A stretch of 64,000 nt of DNA from Marinobacter profundi (lineage in GTDB: Bacteria > Pseudomonadota > Gammaproteobacteria > Pseudomonadales > Oleiphilaceae): NCBI RefSeq assembly GCF_002744715.1, contig NZ_KZ319367.1:62001-126000 (forward strand). The letters are read 5' to 3'. A model generated the notes under the pieces. That model had not been told where the DNA came from. It ran no database searches and saw only the letters and a program-made list of their open reading frames with translations. Positions 53,821-63,241 of the stretch are shown in pieces. A program made the translations under genes and the position numbers. Every line of letters begins with the position of its first letter. The stretch's first letter is position 1.

Positions 53821-55224
53821 ATTCAGTTACGTCCCAATCCCGGCCTGATCCGGGAATTCGTCTGGACCTACACCCGCTGGCAGGTGCTTGCACTGCTGTT
53901 TCTCGGCTTCTCGGCAGGCCTGCCGTTTCTGCTGGTGTTTTCCACGCTCAACGCCCGCCTGGCGGATGTCGGCGTGGAAACCGCCACCATCGGCTTTTTC
54001 AGCTGGCTTGGCATTACTTACTCCATCAAGGTGTTCTGGGCACCGGTGGTGGACCGGCTGAAGCTGCCACTGCTGGACCGCTTGCTGGGCAAGCGCCGCA
54101 GCTGGATGTTGCTGGCTCAGGCCGGCATCGCCAGCGGGCTGTACCTGATGGCCCATGTCGATGCCACCGCCGCCCCGCAAATGATGGCCTTGTGTGGCCT
54201 GCTGGTGGCCTTCTCGTCTGCGACCCAGGATGTGGCCATCGACGCCTATCGCATTGAAATTGCCGAGGAGCGATTGCAGGCGGCACTGGCGGCCACTTAC
54301 ATCTTCGGATACCGGCTGGCGCTGCTGGTGGCGGGGGCTGGGGCACTTTACCTGGCCGAGTTCTGGTCCTGGCAGGTGTCCTACGAAATCATGGCGCTGC
54401 TGGTCGGGGTCGGGGTGGTTACCGTGCTGCTGGTGAAAGAACCCCGGGTCAATCACTTCGCTGCAGCTGCAGACATTGCCCGGGCGGTGGAGCAGGAGGC
54501 CGCCAAACGCACCCATCTGCCGCCGCGACTGGCAAAGCTGACCGGCTGGTTCTACGCCGCCGTTGCCGGCCCGTTTCTGGATTTCTTCAAGCGTTACAAG
54601 GAACTCTCGGTCGCCATCCTGGTGCTGGTGGCGGTCTACCGGATTGCCGATATCTCCATGGGCGTGATGGCCAATCCCTTCTACCTGGATTTCATGGGCT
54701 TCTCCAAGACCCAGGTGGCGGATGTCACCAAAATCTTCGGGTTCTTCATGACCATTGCCGGCTCAGTGCTTGGCGGGGTACTGGTGATGCGCCACGGAGT
54801 CCGGCGGATTCTGCTGCTGGGTGCCGTCATGACCGCGGCCACCAACCTGCTGTTTGTGTTGATCGCCCAGCAGCCGCCCGACATCGTTACCCTGGCAGTA
54901 GTGGTCAGTGCCGACAACCTGAGCGGGGGCGTTGCCAACGTGGCGTTGATTGCCTGGCTGTCCAGCATGACCAGTGCGTCCTTTACCGCGACCCAGTATG
55001 CGTTGTTCAGCTCTTTGATGACGCTGCCGGGCAAGTTCATCGGCGGCTTTTCAGGGGTGGTGGTGGCGGGATTCGGCTATGCCGAGTTTTTTGTGGTGTC
55101 GGCGATCATGGGCGTGCCGGCCATTTTGCTGGCGCTTTACCTGCTGAAGCATGGCAGCCGGCTGGATAGCCTGGCGCCGGTCAAGGCGTCCAGCGATAAC
55201 GGCTCATCGATACCCGACCATTGA
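53821..55224 (+). CDS. ampG: AmpG-like MFS muropeptide permease, probable non-standard start
   Basis: This 12-helix permease of the AmpG family has LALLFLGFSAGLPFLLVFST in helix 1, GITYSIKVFWAPVVDRL, and FSSATQDVAIDAYRIE. KNPKVF-type loops follow, and DFMGFSKTQVADVTKIFGF. AmpG imports anhydromuropeptides for cell-wall recycling and AmpC signalling. The conserved N-terminus extends upstream of the first GTG (53884), which would start inside helix 1. Upstream to the in-frame stop there is no ATG, GTG or TTG. ATT at 53821 lies seven bases after GGAG (53810-53813) and is taken as start, giving 467 residues; ATC at 53818 is an alternative. The 3' end overlaps the convergent ATL gene by 44 bases. 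Confidence 0.82.
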   Translation: MQLRPNPGLIREFVWTYTRWQVLALLFLGFSAGLPFLLVFSTLNARLADVGVETATIGFFSWLGITYSIKVFWAPVVDRLKLPLLDRLLGKRRSWMLLAQAGIASGLYLMAHVDATAAPQMMALCGLLVAFSSATQDVAIDAYRIEIAEERLQAALAATYIFGYRLALLVAGAGALYLAEFWSWQVSYEIMALLVGVGVVTVLLVKEPRVNHFAAAADIARAVEQEAAKRTHLPPRLAKLTGWFYAAVAGPFLDFFKRYKELSVAILVLVAVYRIADISMGVMANPFYLDFMGFSKTQVADVTKIFGFFMTIAGSVLGGVLVMRHGVRRILLLGAVMTAATNLLFVLIAQQPPDIVTLAVVVSADNLSGGVANVALIAWLSSMTSASFTATQYALFSSLMTLPGKFIGGFSGVVVAGFGYAEFFVVSAIMGVPAILLALYLLKHGSRLDSLAPVKASSDNGSSIPDH

Positions 55225-55513
55225 CCACCTCAACCCCATCCTGGCGCAGCAGGTCCACCTGGCGCTCGTAGGCCGGGGAGTCGGGCGGGAAGGCAATCTG
55301 TCCGGTACTGCGCAGTACCCGGAACCAGGGCACCGAATGCCCCGCGGGAAGCTTGCCGAGCGCGCGCCCGACAAACCGCGCCTGTCGCCCGAGGCCTGCC
55401 ATGGCGGCTACCTGGCCGTAACTGGCAACCATGCCGGCCGGTATGGCCAGCACCACCTGCCAGATCTTCTGTTCCCGGGTGGGTTCGGTGGCTGTGTCCC
55501 GGTCTGGTTGCAT
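55181..55513 (-). CDS. Alkyltransferase-like (ATL) DNA-base-flipping protein
   Basis: This 110-residue protein has the O6-alkylguanine-DNA alkyltransferase fold. It starts at REQKIWQVVLAIPAGMVASYGQVAAMAGLG and contains PWFRVLRSTGQIAFP where true alkyltransferases have the catalytic PCHRV. The cysteine is replaced by Trp, as in ATL proteins, which bind alkylated bases and hand them to nucleotide excision repair instead of repairing them. It overlaps the end of ampG by 44 bases in convergent arrangement. Confidence 0.92.
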   Translation of the reverse strand: MQPDRDTATEPTREQKIWQVVLAIPAGMVASYGQVAAMAGLGRQARFVGRALGKLPAGHSVPWFRVLRSTGQIAFPPDSPAYERQVDLLRQDGVEVVNGRVSMSRYRWTP

Positions 55514-55632
55514 GGTGGGCTCCTGCTAACTGGGTAGCCGGAGCAGGGGGCAAGCGCCGTTGCTCCGGCTGACTGTCTACTCCGGTGACGATCATCCCGG
55601 CACGGAAAGCACCGCGCCGGGACGGCGACAGG

Positions 55633-56394
55633 TCAGATACGCAGGGCGCCGTCGACCTCGATCATCCGGCCGGACAGGTAATCATTCTCGAAGATAAACG
55701 CCGCGGCGTGGGCAATCTCCTGGGGCTTGCCCATCCGCTTGAGGGGAATGCCCGCGGTCATTTTTTCGAGGGCCTCCGGCTTCATGGACGCAGTCATTTC
55801 GGTCTCGATAAAGCCCGGGGCAATGCCGGCACAGCGGATGCCGTAGCGGGCAAGCTCCTTGGCCCAGACCGGCACCAGCGCGGAAACCCCGGCCTTGGCG
55901 GCAGAGTAGTTGCTCTGGCCCATGTTGCCGGCGCGGGAGATGGAAGCGATGTTGATGATCGCGCCCTGGTCGCCGTTACGGATCATCTGGGTCGCCGCCT
56001 CGCGACCACACAGGAAAACGCCGGTAAGGTTGACGTCGATTACTGCCTGCCACTGGGCCAGTTCCATGCGGCCGGTGATCTCGCCGTCTTTCGATTTAAC
56101 CATCAGGCCGTCACGGAGGATGCCGGCGTTGTTGACCAGGCCGTTCAGCTGGCCGAAGTCCGCCACAATTGCCGCGAAGGTTTTCTCTACGTCTTCTTCT
56201 TTTGCCACGTTGCACACGTACGCCCTGGCATCGCCACCCGCCTGCTTGCAGGCTGCTGCGGCTTCCTCAAGTTTCTCCGGCATCAGGTCAATCAGTGCCA
56301 GCTTCGCGCCTTTTGCAGCGAGGTACTCAGCCATGGCACGGCCGAGACCCTGGCCGCCACCGGTAATTGCAATCACGGAATCTTGAAGTTTCAT
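55633..56394 (-). CDS. SDR family oxidoreductase (FabG-like)
   Basis: This 253-residue short-chain dehydrogenase has the NAD(P) loop TGGGQGLGRAMAEYL, the motif LVNNAGILRDGL, and the catalytic Ser (INIASISRAGN) and YSAAKAG with Tyr and Lys. The end PLKRMGKPQEIAHAAAFIFE is typical of FabG-like 3-oxoacyl reductases. A longer insert (KSKDGEITGRMEL) after NNAG differs from standard FabG, so the substrate is uncertain. It is a single gene, divergent from fxsA. Confidence 0.9.
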   Translation of the reverse strand: MKLQDSVIAITGGGQGLGRAMAEYLAAKGAKLALIDLMPEKLEEAAAACKQAGGDARAYVCNVAKEEDVEKTFAAIVADFGQLNGLVNNAGILRDGLMVKSKDGEITGRMELAQWQAVIDVNLTGVFLCGREAATQMIRNGDQGAIINIASISRAGNMGQSNYSAAKAGVSALVPVWAKELARYGIRCAGIAPGFIETEMTASMKPEALEKMTAGIPLKRMGKPQEIAHAAAFIFENDYLSGRMIEVDGALRI

Positions 56395-56538
56395 GTTTTG
56401 CCCTAAAGTTAGGTATCAGGTGTTTTACAGTTTCAGCTGCGGTTATTGTGTGCCCGATTGGCTGTCAGCCTTGTTGTTGTCTGATCGGCGGCCAGTATAC
56501 CAGACCGCGTCAATCCCACATCGGAAAGTAGGTTCCGG

Positions 56539-57087
56539 ATGTCCGTATTCCTGTTGCTTTTCATCATACTGCCGATCGTCGAGATGACGATCCTGATCAA
56601 GGTTGGCACCGTCATCGGCGCCCTCAATACCGTCGGGCTGGTCCTGCTGACGGCTGTGGTTGGCGCCTGGCTGCTGCGCCAGCAGGGTCTGGCGACCCTG
56701 TTGCGGGCCAATCAGCGCCTCAACAGTGGCGAACTGCCGGCGCAGGAAGTTGCCGAGGGCCTGATTCTTGCCATAGGCGGCGCGTTGTTGCTGACCCCCG
56801 GATTTGTTACCGACACCATCGGCCTGCTTTGCCTGGTGCCGGGCACCCGTCACTGGCTGGCCGGTCAGGCACTCAAGCGCATGGTGGTCAGCGGCCAGGC
56901 CCGCAGTTTCCACTTTACCGCGGGAGGGCGGGATCCTTTTGGGGGCAAAGGGCCCTTCGGTCCGCAGAGCCCGTTTGACCGCCATGGCCCGTTCAATCAC
57001 GACCCGTTCGGGCGCGATGATGACGTCATTGAAGGCGAGTACCGGGACGAGACCGATCGGGGTAACGATCGCATCGAAAAAAAGTGA
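56539..57087 (+). CDS. fxsA: FxsA family membrane protein
   Basis: This 182-residue inner-membrane protein has the FxsA helices FLLLFIILPIVEMTILIKVG, IGALNTVGLVLLTAVVGAWL and, after LRANQRLNSGELPAQEVAEG, a third block GGALLLTPGFVTDTIGLLCL. The cytoplasmic tail is unusual, built from repeats of xPF (DPFGGKGPFGPQSPFDRHGP and on), and ends in charged residues. In Escherichia coli FxsA overproduction relieves F exclusion of phage T7. The gene lies just upstream of groES, as in many gammaproteobacteria. Confidence 0.93.
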   Translation: MSVFLLLFIILPIVEMTILIKVGTVIGALNTVGLVLLTAVVGAWLLRQQGLATLLRANQRLNSGELPAQEVAEGLILAIGGALLLTPGFVTDTIGLLCLVPGTRHWLAGQALKRMVVSGQARSFHFTAGGRDPFGGKGPFGPQSPFDRHGPFNHDPFGRDDDVIEGEYRDETDRGNDRIEKK

Positions 57088-57107
57088 AAAAATTTTGGTC
57101 CGGGGCG

Positions 57108-57134
57108 TTGAAAACCCCTGTACCACCCCCACAT
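57108..57134 (+). promoter_or_regulatory. Sigma-32 (heat-shock) promoter of groESL
   Basis: TTGAAA (57108-57113) and CCCCACAT (57127-57134) match the -35 and -10 of RpoH promoters with a 13-base spacer. A second, weaker pair, TTGAAA (57169-57174) and CCCCGGCT (57190-57197), lies closer to groES. Either would put the start inside the 115-base leader. Confidence 0.78.
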
Positions 57135-57249
57135 ACATCACACAAGTTTGTCGCGGGCTGATAACCGCTTGAAAACAGATGGTTAAAGGCCCCGGCTTTT
57201 ATCGCAACCATCATTGCCAAACCTAACGTGACTATTGGAGAACCGAGCA

Positions 57250-57537
57250 ATGAAAATTCGTCCGCTACACGATCGTGTTGTAGTACGCCGTAAGGAAGAA
57301 GAAGAGAAGACTGCGGGTGGCATCGTGCTGCCGGGTAACGCCAAGGAAAAGCCGTCCCAGGGCGAAGTAATCGCCGTGGGCAATGGCCGGATTCTCGACA
57401 ACGGTGAAACCCGTGCGCTGGCGGTCAAGGTAGGTGACACCGTGGTTTTCGGCCAGTATGCCGGCAACACCGTTAAAGTCGACGGTGAAGACCTGCTCAT
57501 CATGAGCGAGAGCGACATCTACGGCGTGCTTGAGTGA
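57250..57537 (+). CDS. groES: Co-chaperonin GroES
   Basis: This 95-residue protein forms the heptameric lid of the GroEL cage. It starts [20 protein letters not shown], has the mobile loop [18 protein letters not shown] and the later [15 protein letters not shown]. The ATG at 57250 begins the family sequence behind GGAG; the frame opens five codons earlier. groEL follows after 59 bases, and sigma-32-like promoter elements lie upstream. Confidence 0.98.
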   Translation: MKIRPLHDRVVVRRKEEEEKTAGGIVLPGNAKEKPSQGEVIAVGNGRILDNGETRALAVKVGDTVVFGQYAGNTVKVDGEDLLIMSESDIYGVLE

Positions 57538-57590
57538 TATCACGGCACGTTTGAGTAACGAATCCAATTGGGTTTAACGAACAGGAATAG

Positions 57591-59246
<1,656 letters not shown>

Positions 59247-59298
59247 TGCCCCCGGCACCTTCCCGTATCCCGTTCAGGGATATGGCCTGAAATGCCTG

Positions 59299-59338
59299 AA
59301 AAACCCCGCGCCGGTTCACACTGGTGCGGGGTTTTTTT
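59299..59338 (+). terminator. Rho-independent terminator of groESL
   Basis: AAAACCCCGCGCC and TGGTGCGGGGTTTTTTT form a stem across a short loop with a seven-base T-run. It ends the groESL transcript and precedes gspN. Confidence 0.92.
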
Positions 59339-59412
59339 ATGTCTATGTCATGAACTTGCCCAACGCCTTTGTTAGACTCGGCTACCATCCCGACAATGTT
59401 CCGTAGCCTTCT

Positions 59413-60207
59413 ATGACAGACGCCCCGACAAAGCGATTTCTCCGGCCCGGCAAACTGGCCTTGCTGATCCTTCTGGGCGTGCTGGTCTACTTCTGTGCTC
59501 TTGTGGTGCTGATACCTGCCGGTTGGGTCTGGCAACAGGCGTCGTCCCGCGTGGTACTGCCGCCCCAGATCCAGATTCACCAGGTTTCCGGTAAGGTCTG
59601 GGCGGGTGCTGCGGTGGCCAGTGTTCAGGGGATTCCGGTTCAGCTGGACTGGCGTCTGGGACTGCCATCGTTGTCGGGCCTGACCCTGCCCGTCGGGTTT
59701 GATGCCCGCACCGCACAATCGTCGCTGCAGGGTAATCTGGAGGTCGCCTGGCCGGCGTCTGCCAGGCTGAACGCCCGTGGCAGTGTTCATGTTCCTGAAT
59801 TTGAAACCTTGATCCGGCAAAGTGGCGGCGCCATGCTCGAAGGGGATATTGCCATTGACCGGCTGCAACTGGAGCTGACCGACCGGAAAATCCGGCAGGC
59901 GTCCGGTTACGGCCGCTGGCCAGGTGGTATGGTGACCTGGCCGATGGGAGCACAGACCGGTTCGGCCCGCTTCCCTCCCATGGAGGCTACCCTGGATTCC
60001 GCCGCCAACGGGGTTGCGCTGACGGTCATGGAGCAGGGAGGCGGGGGGCCTGCTGCGGTCGCCAACATTCTGGCGAATGGCATGCTGGAATTGCGGGTGT
60101 TCAAGCGGATGGTGGATCTCGCGGGCCAGCCCTGGTCGGGGGCCGCAAGCCCGGATGATGTCATCTTCAGTGTCCGGCAGCCCTTGCTGCCGGGAGGCAG
60201 GTTGTGA
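59413..60207 (+). CDS. gspN: Type II secretion system protein N
   Basis: This 264-residue bitopic inner-membrane protein has one N-terminal helix (LALLILLGVLVYFCALVVLI) and the GspN periplasmic domain with PAGWVWQQAS, VSGKVWAGAA and QLDWRLGLPSLSGLTLPVGF. GspN is found in some type II secretion systems, where it is thought to assist the C/D connection. The TGA overlaps the gspC start (GTGATG). A start ATG at 59413 is used. It is the first of three gsp genes in this window. Confidence 0.88.
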   Translation: MTDAPTKRFLRPGKLALLILLGVLVYFCALVVLIPAGWVWQQASSRVVLPPQIQIHQVSGKVWAGAAVASVQGIPVQLDWRLGLPSLSGLTLPVGFDARTAQSSLQGNLEVAWPASARLNARGSVHVPEFETLIRQSGGAMLEGDIAIDRLQLELTDRKIRQASGYGRWPGGMVTWPMGAQTGSARFPPMEATLDSAANGVALTVMEQGGGGPAAVANILANGMLELRVFKRMVDLAGQPWSGAASPDDVIFSVRQPLLPGGRL

Positions 60208-61106
60208 TGGCGAAAGTGCAGTCGAGAGTGCGGTCGAGAGTGCAGTCGAGAGTGCCATCGAAAGTGCCGTCGGTCACGTTGGCCCGTGCATCGCGCTGGT
60301 TGGCCAACTTCCTGCTGGCGGGATTGGTGGTCTACCTGGCCGTCGTGCTGGCCCGGGTAAGCTGGCTTGTGGCCTGGCAGGACCGGCCATTGGCAACGGT
60401 GACCTCACAACCGGCTGGCGCCTCGGGTGCGCGTCTCGCGGGGCAGTCGCTGGCGGCTTACGAACTGTTCGGGCGGCCACAGGGGCAGGCCCGGGTAGCG
60501 GATGTGGTTCGCGAGGCGGCACCGAAAACCCGCCTGAAGTTACGGCTGGAGGGAGTGCTGCTGGCGGAGCGTCCGGAGGAGTCCGGTGCTATAGTTGCAG
60601 GATCGGATGGCGAAACGGCGCACTATCGGGTGGGCGACATGTTGCCCGGCAATGCCGAGCTTGCCGAGGTCGAACCCAGCCAGATCCTGATTCGCCGCAA
60701 CGGCAAGTATGAGACCCTCACCTTCGAGGAGTCGGTTGCCACCGGAATGGTCGAGGAAGCACCGGTTGAGCAGGCTCGTGACAACAGTCCGGACGCGTTC
60801 CTGGCGGATGCCCGGGAGCGGCTGGACAGCCAGGGTGCCCAGGCACTCGCCACCTACGGCCTGAAGCCGGCAGAAGAAGGTGGGTCCTCCGGCTATGTGT
60901 ATGATGGTTCGAATGCCTTGCTGAATGCGGTTAACCTCAAGTCGGGGGATGTCATTACCGCGGTCAATGGTCAGCCGCTGGGGGACCTGCAGCAAGACAT
61001 GATGTTGCTAGAGAGCTGGCGTAATGAAGCCCAGCTGATGATCGAGATCCAGCGTGACGGCGCCACCATGACCGTCACTTACGCCATTCCTGAACAGTGG
61101 CGTTGA
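60204..61106 (+). CDS. gspC: Type II secretion system protein GspC
   Basis: This 300-residue inner-membrane protein has a short cytoplasmic N-terminus with an SRVxSRV tandem repeat and one helix (WLANFLLAGLVVYLAVVLAR). The homology region has LFGRPQGQARV and LRLEGVLLAE, and the C-terminal PDZ domain has NLKSGDVITAVNGQPLGD. GspC links the inner-membrane platform to the secretin GspD, which is encoded next. GTG at 60204 and ATG at 60207 are equally possible starts; GGAGG lies at 60193-60197. The first 20 codons hold five copies of a 12-base repeat. Confidence 0.92.
   Translation: MMAKVQSRVRSRVQSRVPSKVPSVTLARASRWLANFLLAGLVVYLAVVLARVSWLVAWQDRPLATVTSQPAGASGARLAGQSLAAYELFGRPQGQARVADVVREAAPKTRLKLRLEGVLLAERPEESGAIVAGSDGETAHYRVGDMLPGNAELAEVEPSQILIRRNGKYETLTFEESVATGMVEEAPVEQARDNSPDAFLADARERLDSQGAQALATYGLKPAEEGGSSGYVYDGSNALLNAVNLKSGDVITAVNGQPLGDLQQDMMLLESWRNEAQLMIEIQRDGATMTVTYAIPEQWR
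60216..60275 (+). repeat. Tandem 12-base repeat in gspC 5' end
   Basis: Five copies of GTGCAGTCGAGA-like units (60216-60227, 60228-60239, 60240-60251, 60252-60263, 60264-60275) encode VQSR, VRSR, VQSR, VPSK, VPSV. The third repeats the first exactly; the last two drift. Copy changes would alter the GspC cytoplasmic tail by four residues without shifting the frame. Confidence 0.9.
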
Positions 61107-61225
61107 GGTTATAAGCAGAGTACGTCGCCAGGGTTCAGGAAGGGTGGCGGGAACAATTAAAACACCAGGCTGTGGCCGCCGCTGACGGCAGTTGCAGGTT
61201 CATCGATACAGGACGAAATCGTTAG

Positions 61226-63187
61226 ATGCTTAATCACAAAACTTCCTTGTTCCGGGCCCTTGCGCTGGTCCTGCTGTTGCCTCTGCTGTCCGTGGCTTAC
61301 GGTCAGGAAGGCACCTGGCGGCTTAATCTGAAGGACGCGGATATCCGGGCCTTTGTGACCCAGGTTGCCGACATCACCGGATACAGTTTTGTGGTGGACC
61401 CGCGGGTTAAAGGCAAGGTGACGGTGCTGTCCAGTGCTCCTATGAACAAGGATGAAATCTACGATCTGTTCCTTGCGGTGTTGCAGGTCCATGGCTTTAC
61501 CGCAATCCCGGGCGAGGAAGTCATCAAGGTGGTGCAGCAGGTGGATGCCAAGCAATCCGCCGAGTCCCTCGATCGTTTTCCGTCGGTGCCCTCCGAACAA
61601 CTGATAACCCGGGTTATCCAGGTCAACAACGCCAATGCTTTGGAGCTGGTGCCCATCCTCCGCCCGCTGGTGGCGAAGTACGGTCACCTGGCCGGCGTCG
61701 CTGCGGCCAACGCGCTGATTGTCAGCGACCATGCCGCCAACATCCGCCGCATCGAAGATATCGTGCGGGAGCTGGACAGTCCGTCCAAGTACGAAGTAGA
61801 AGTTATCCAGCTCCGCGAGGCCTGGGTCGGGGATATGGTCAAGCTGTTGCAGGAACTGGCACCGGATGAAATCGGCAAGCCGGGCGGAGCCGACGTTGCC
61901 CGCAAGTACAGCGTCACCGCCGACGAGCGCAGCAACCGGTTGATCCTGCGGGGTGACCAGACCTTCCGCGACAAGATGCGCGGCCTGATCCGCAAACTGG
62001 ATCAGCCCTCCGCAACCGGTGGTACCACCAAGGTAATCCGCCTCAAGCACGCCGATGCCAAGACGCTGACCGAGATTCTCAAAGGGGTGATGGGTGAGCT
62101 GGCCAAGGAGGCCCCGGGTGCGGGGGGTACCGCCCAGGGGGCGAGCTCCGCCACCCGCCAGACCGCCTTCTCGATTTTTGCCGACGAAGGCCTGAACGCC
62201 CTGGTCATTCGTGGCGAGCCTTCCATGATGCAGGAAGCCGAGCTGATCGTCAGTCAGCTGGATGTGCGCCGGGCCCAGGTGCTGATCGAGGCCGCGATTG
62301 TCGAGATCAGTGACGAGCTGGGTGAAGACCTGGGTATCCAGCTCGCTGTCGGTGACGAATCCGGTGGATCCACCCCGGTAGCCGGGACCAACTTTACCAA
62401 CGTGGGCCGCAGCCTCGGAGAAGTGCTCTCGGCGCTGCTGACTGACTCACTGATTACCCCGGCCGCCGGCGGTATCACCGTGGGCGCCGGTGAGCGTGAC
62501 AAGAATGGCGTGTCCTGGGGGGTGCTGCTGCAGGCGCTGTCCACCTCCGCGGCGGCTAACCTGTTGTCCACGCCGAGCATTATTACCCTGGATAACCAGG
62601 AGTCCGAGATCATCGTCGGCCAGAACGTGCCGTTCCGTACCGGCCAGTCAACCACCACGGGCGACGGCCTGAGCAACCCGTTCACCACCATCGAGCGCCG
62701 GGATATCGGTCTGACCCTCAAGGTTACCCCGACCATCAGCGAAGACGGCCTGGTCCGGCTGGTGGTGGAGCAGACCACCGAGGATGTGGCGGAGAGCATC
62801 GAAAACGCCTCCGACATCGTCACCAACAAGCGCGAAATCAAGACCACGGTGCTGGCGGACGACGGCGAGACGATTGTGCTTGGTGGCCTGATCAAGGACG
62901 ACTACCAGGTCAGCAAGAGCAAGGTGCCGCTGCTGGGGGATATCCCGGTGCTGGGCCGCCTGTTCTCGTCTGAATCCGAACGGCGGGTGAAGCGCAACCT
63001 GCTGGTGTTCCTGCGTCCCACCATCATGCTGGACAAGGTGGATGCTGTTGCGGCCACCGAAGACAAGTACAACAGCTTGTGGGAAGTGGACCTGGGCATC
63101 CGTGAAAAGCTCGGCATGCCGCAGCCGGAGGAGCGTCCGGCGATCGATACCCTGTTCAGTCCGGGGTCATCCGGTCGCATGAAGTAA
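61226..63187 (+). CDS. gspD: Type II secretion system secretin GspD
   Basis: This 653-residue outer-membrane secretin has a signal peptide (FRALALVLLLPLLSVAYG). The N0 domain contains LNLKDADIRAFVTQVADITG, and repeated N1-N3 domains cover about 100-330. The secretin core has VLIEAAIVEISDELGEDLGI, LLSTPSIITLDNQESEIIVG and VPLLGDIPVLGRLFSSES. It forms the pentadecameric channel through which folded proteins leave the cell. It follows gspC after 119 bases. No other gsp genes lie in the window, and the next gene is on the opposite strand. Confidence 0.95.
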   Translation: MLNHKTSLFRALALVLLLPLLSVAYGQEGTWRLNLKDADIRAFVTQVADITGYSFVVDPRVKGKVTVLSSAPMNKDEIYDLFLAVLQVHGFTAIPGEEVIKVVQQVDAKQSAESLDRFPSVPSEQLITRVIQVNNANALELVPILRPLVAKYGHLAGVAAANALIVSDHAANIRRIEDIVRELDSPSKYEVEVIQLREAWVGDMVKLLQELAPDEIGKPGGADVARKYSVTADERSNRLILRGDQTFRDKMRGLIRKLDQPSATGGTTKVIRLKHADAKTLTEILKGVMGELAKEAPGAGGTAQGASSATRQTAFSIFADEGLNALVIRGEPSMMQEAELIVSQLDVRRAQVLIEAAIVEISDELGEDLGIQLAVGDESGGSTPVAGTNFTNVGRSLGEVLSALLTDSLITPAAGGITVGAGERDKNGVSWGVLLQALSTSAAANLLSTPSIITLDNQESEIIVGQNVPFRTGQSTTTGDGLSNPFTTIERRDIGLTLKVTPTISEDGLVRLVVEQTTEDVAESIENASDIVTNKREIKTTVLADDGETIVLGGLIKDDYQVSKSKVPLLGDIPVLGRLFSSESERRVKRNLLVFLRPTIMLDKVDAVAATEDKYNSLWEVDLGIREKLGMPQPEERPAIDTLFSPGSSGRMK

Positions 63188-63241
63188 CGGGGAGCGCGGG
63201 GCTGTCATCCCCGCCGTGACCAGTCCTTGCAGCGCCGCCGT

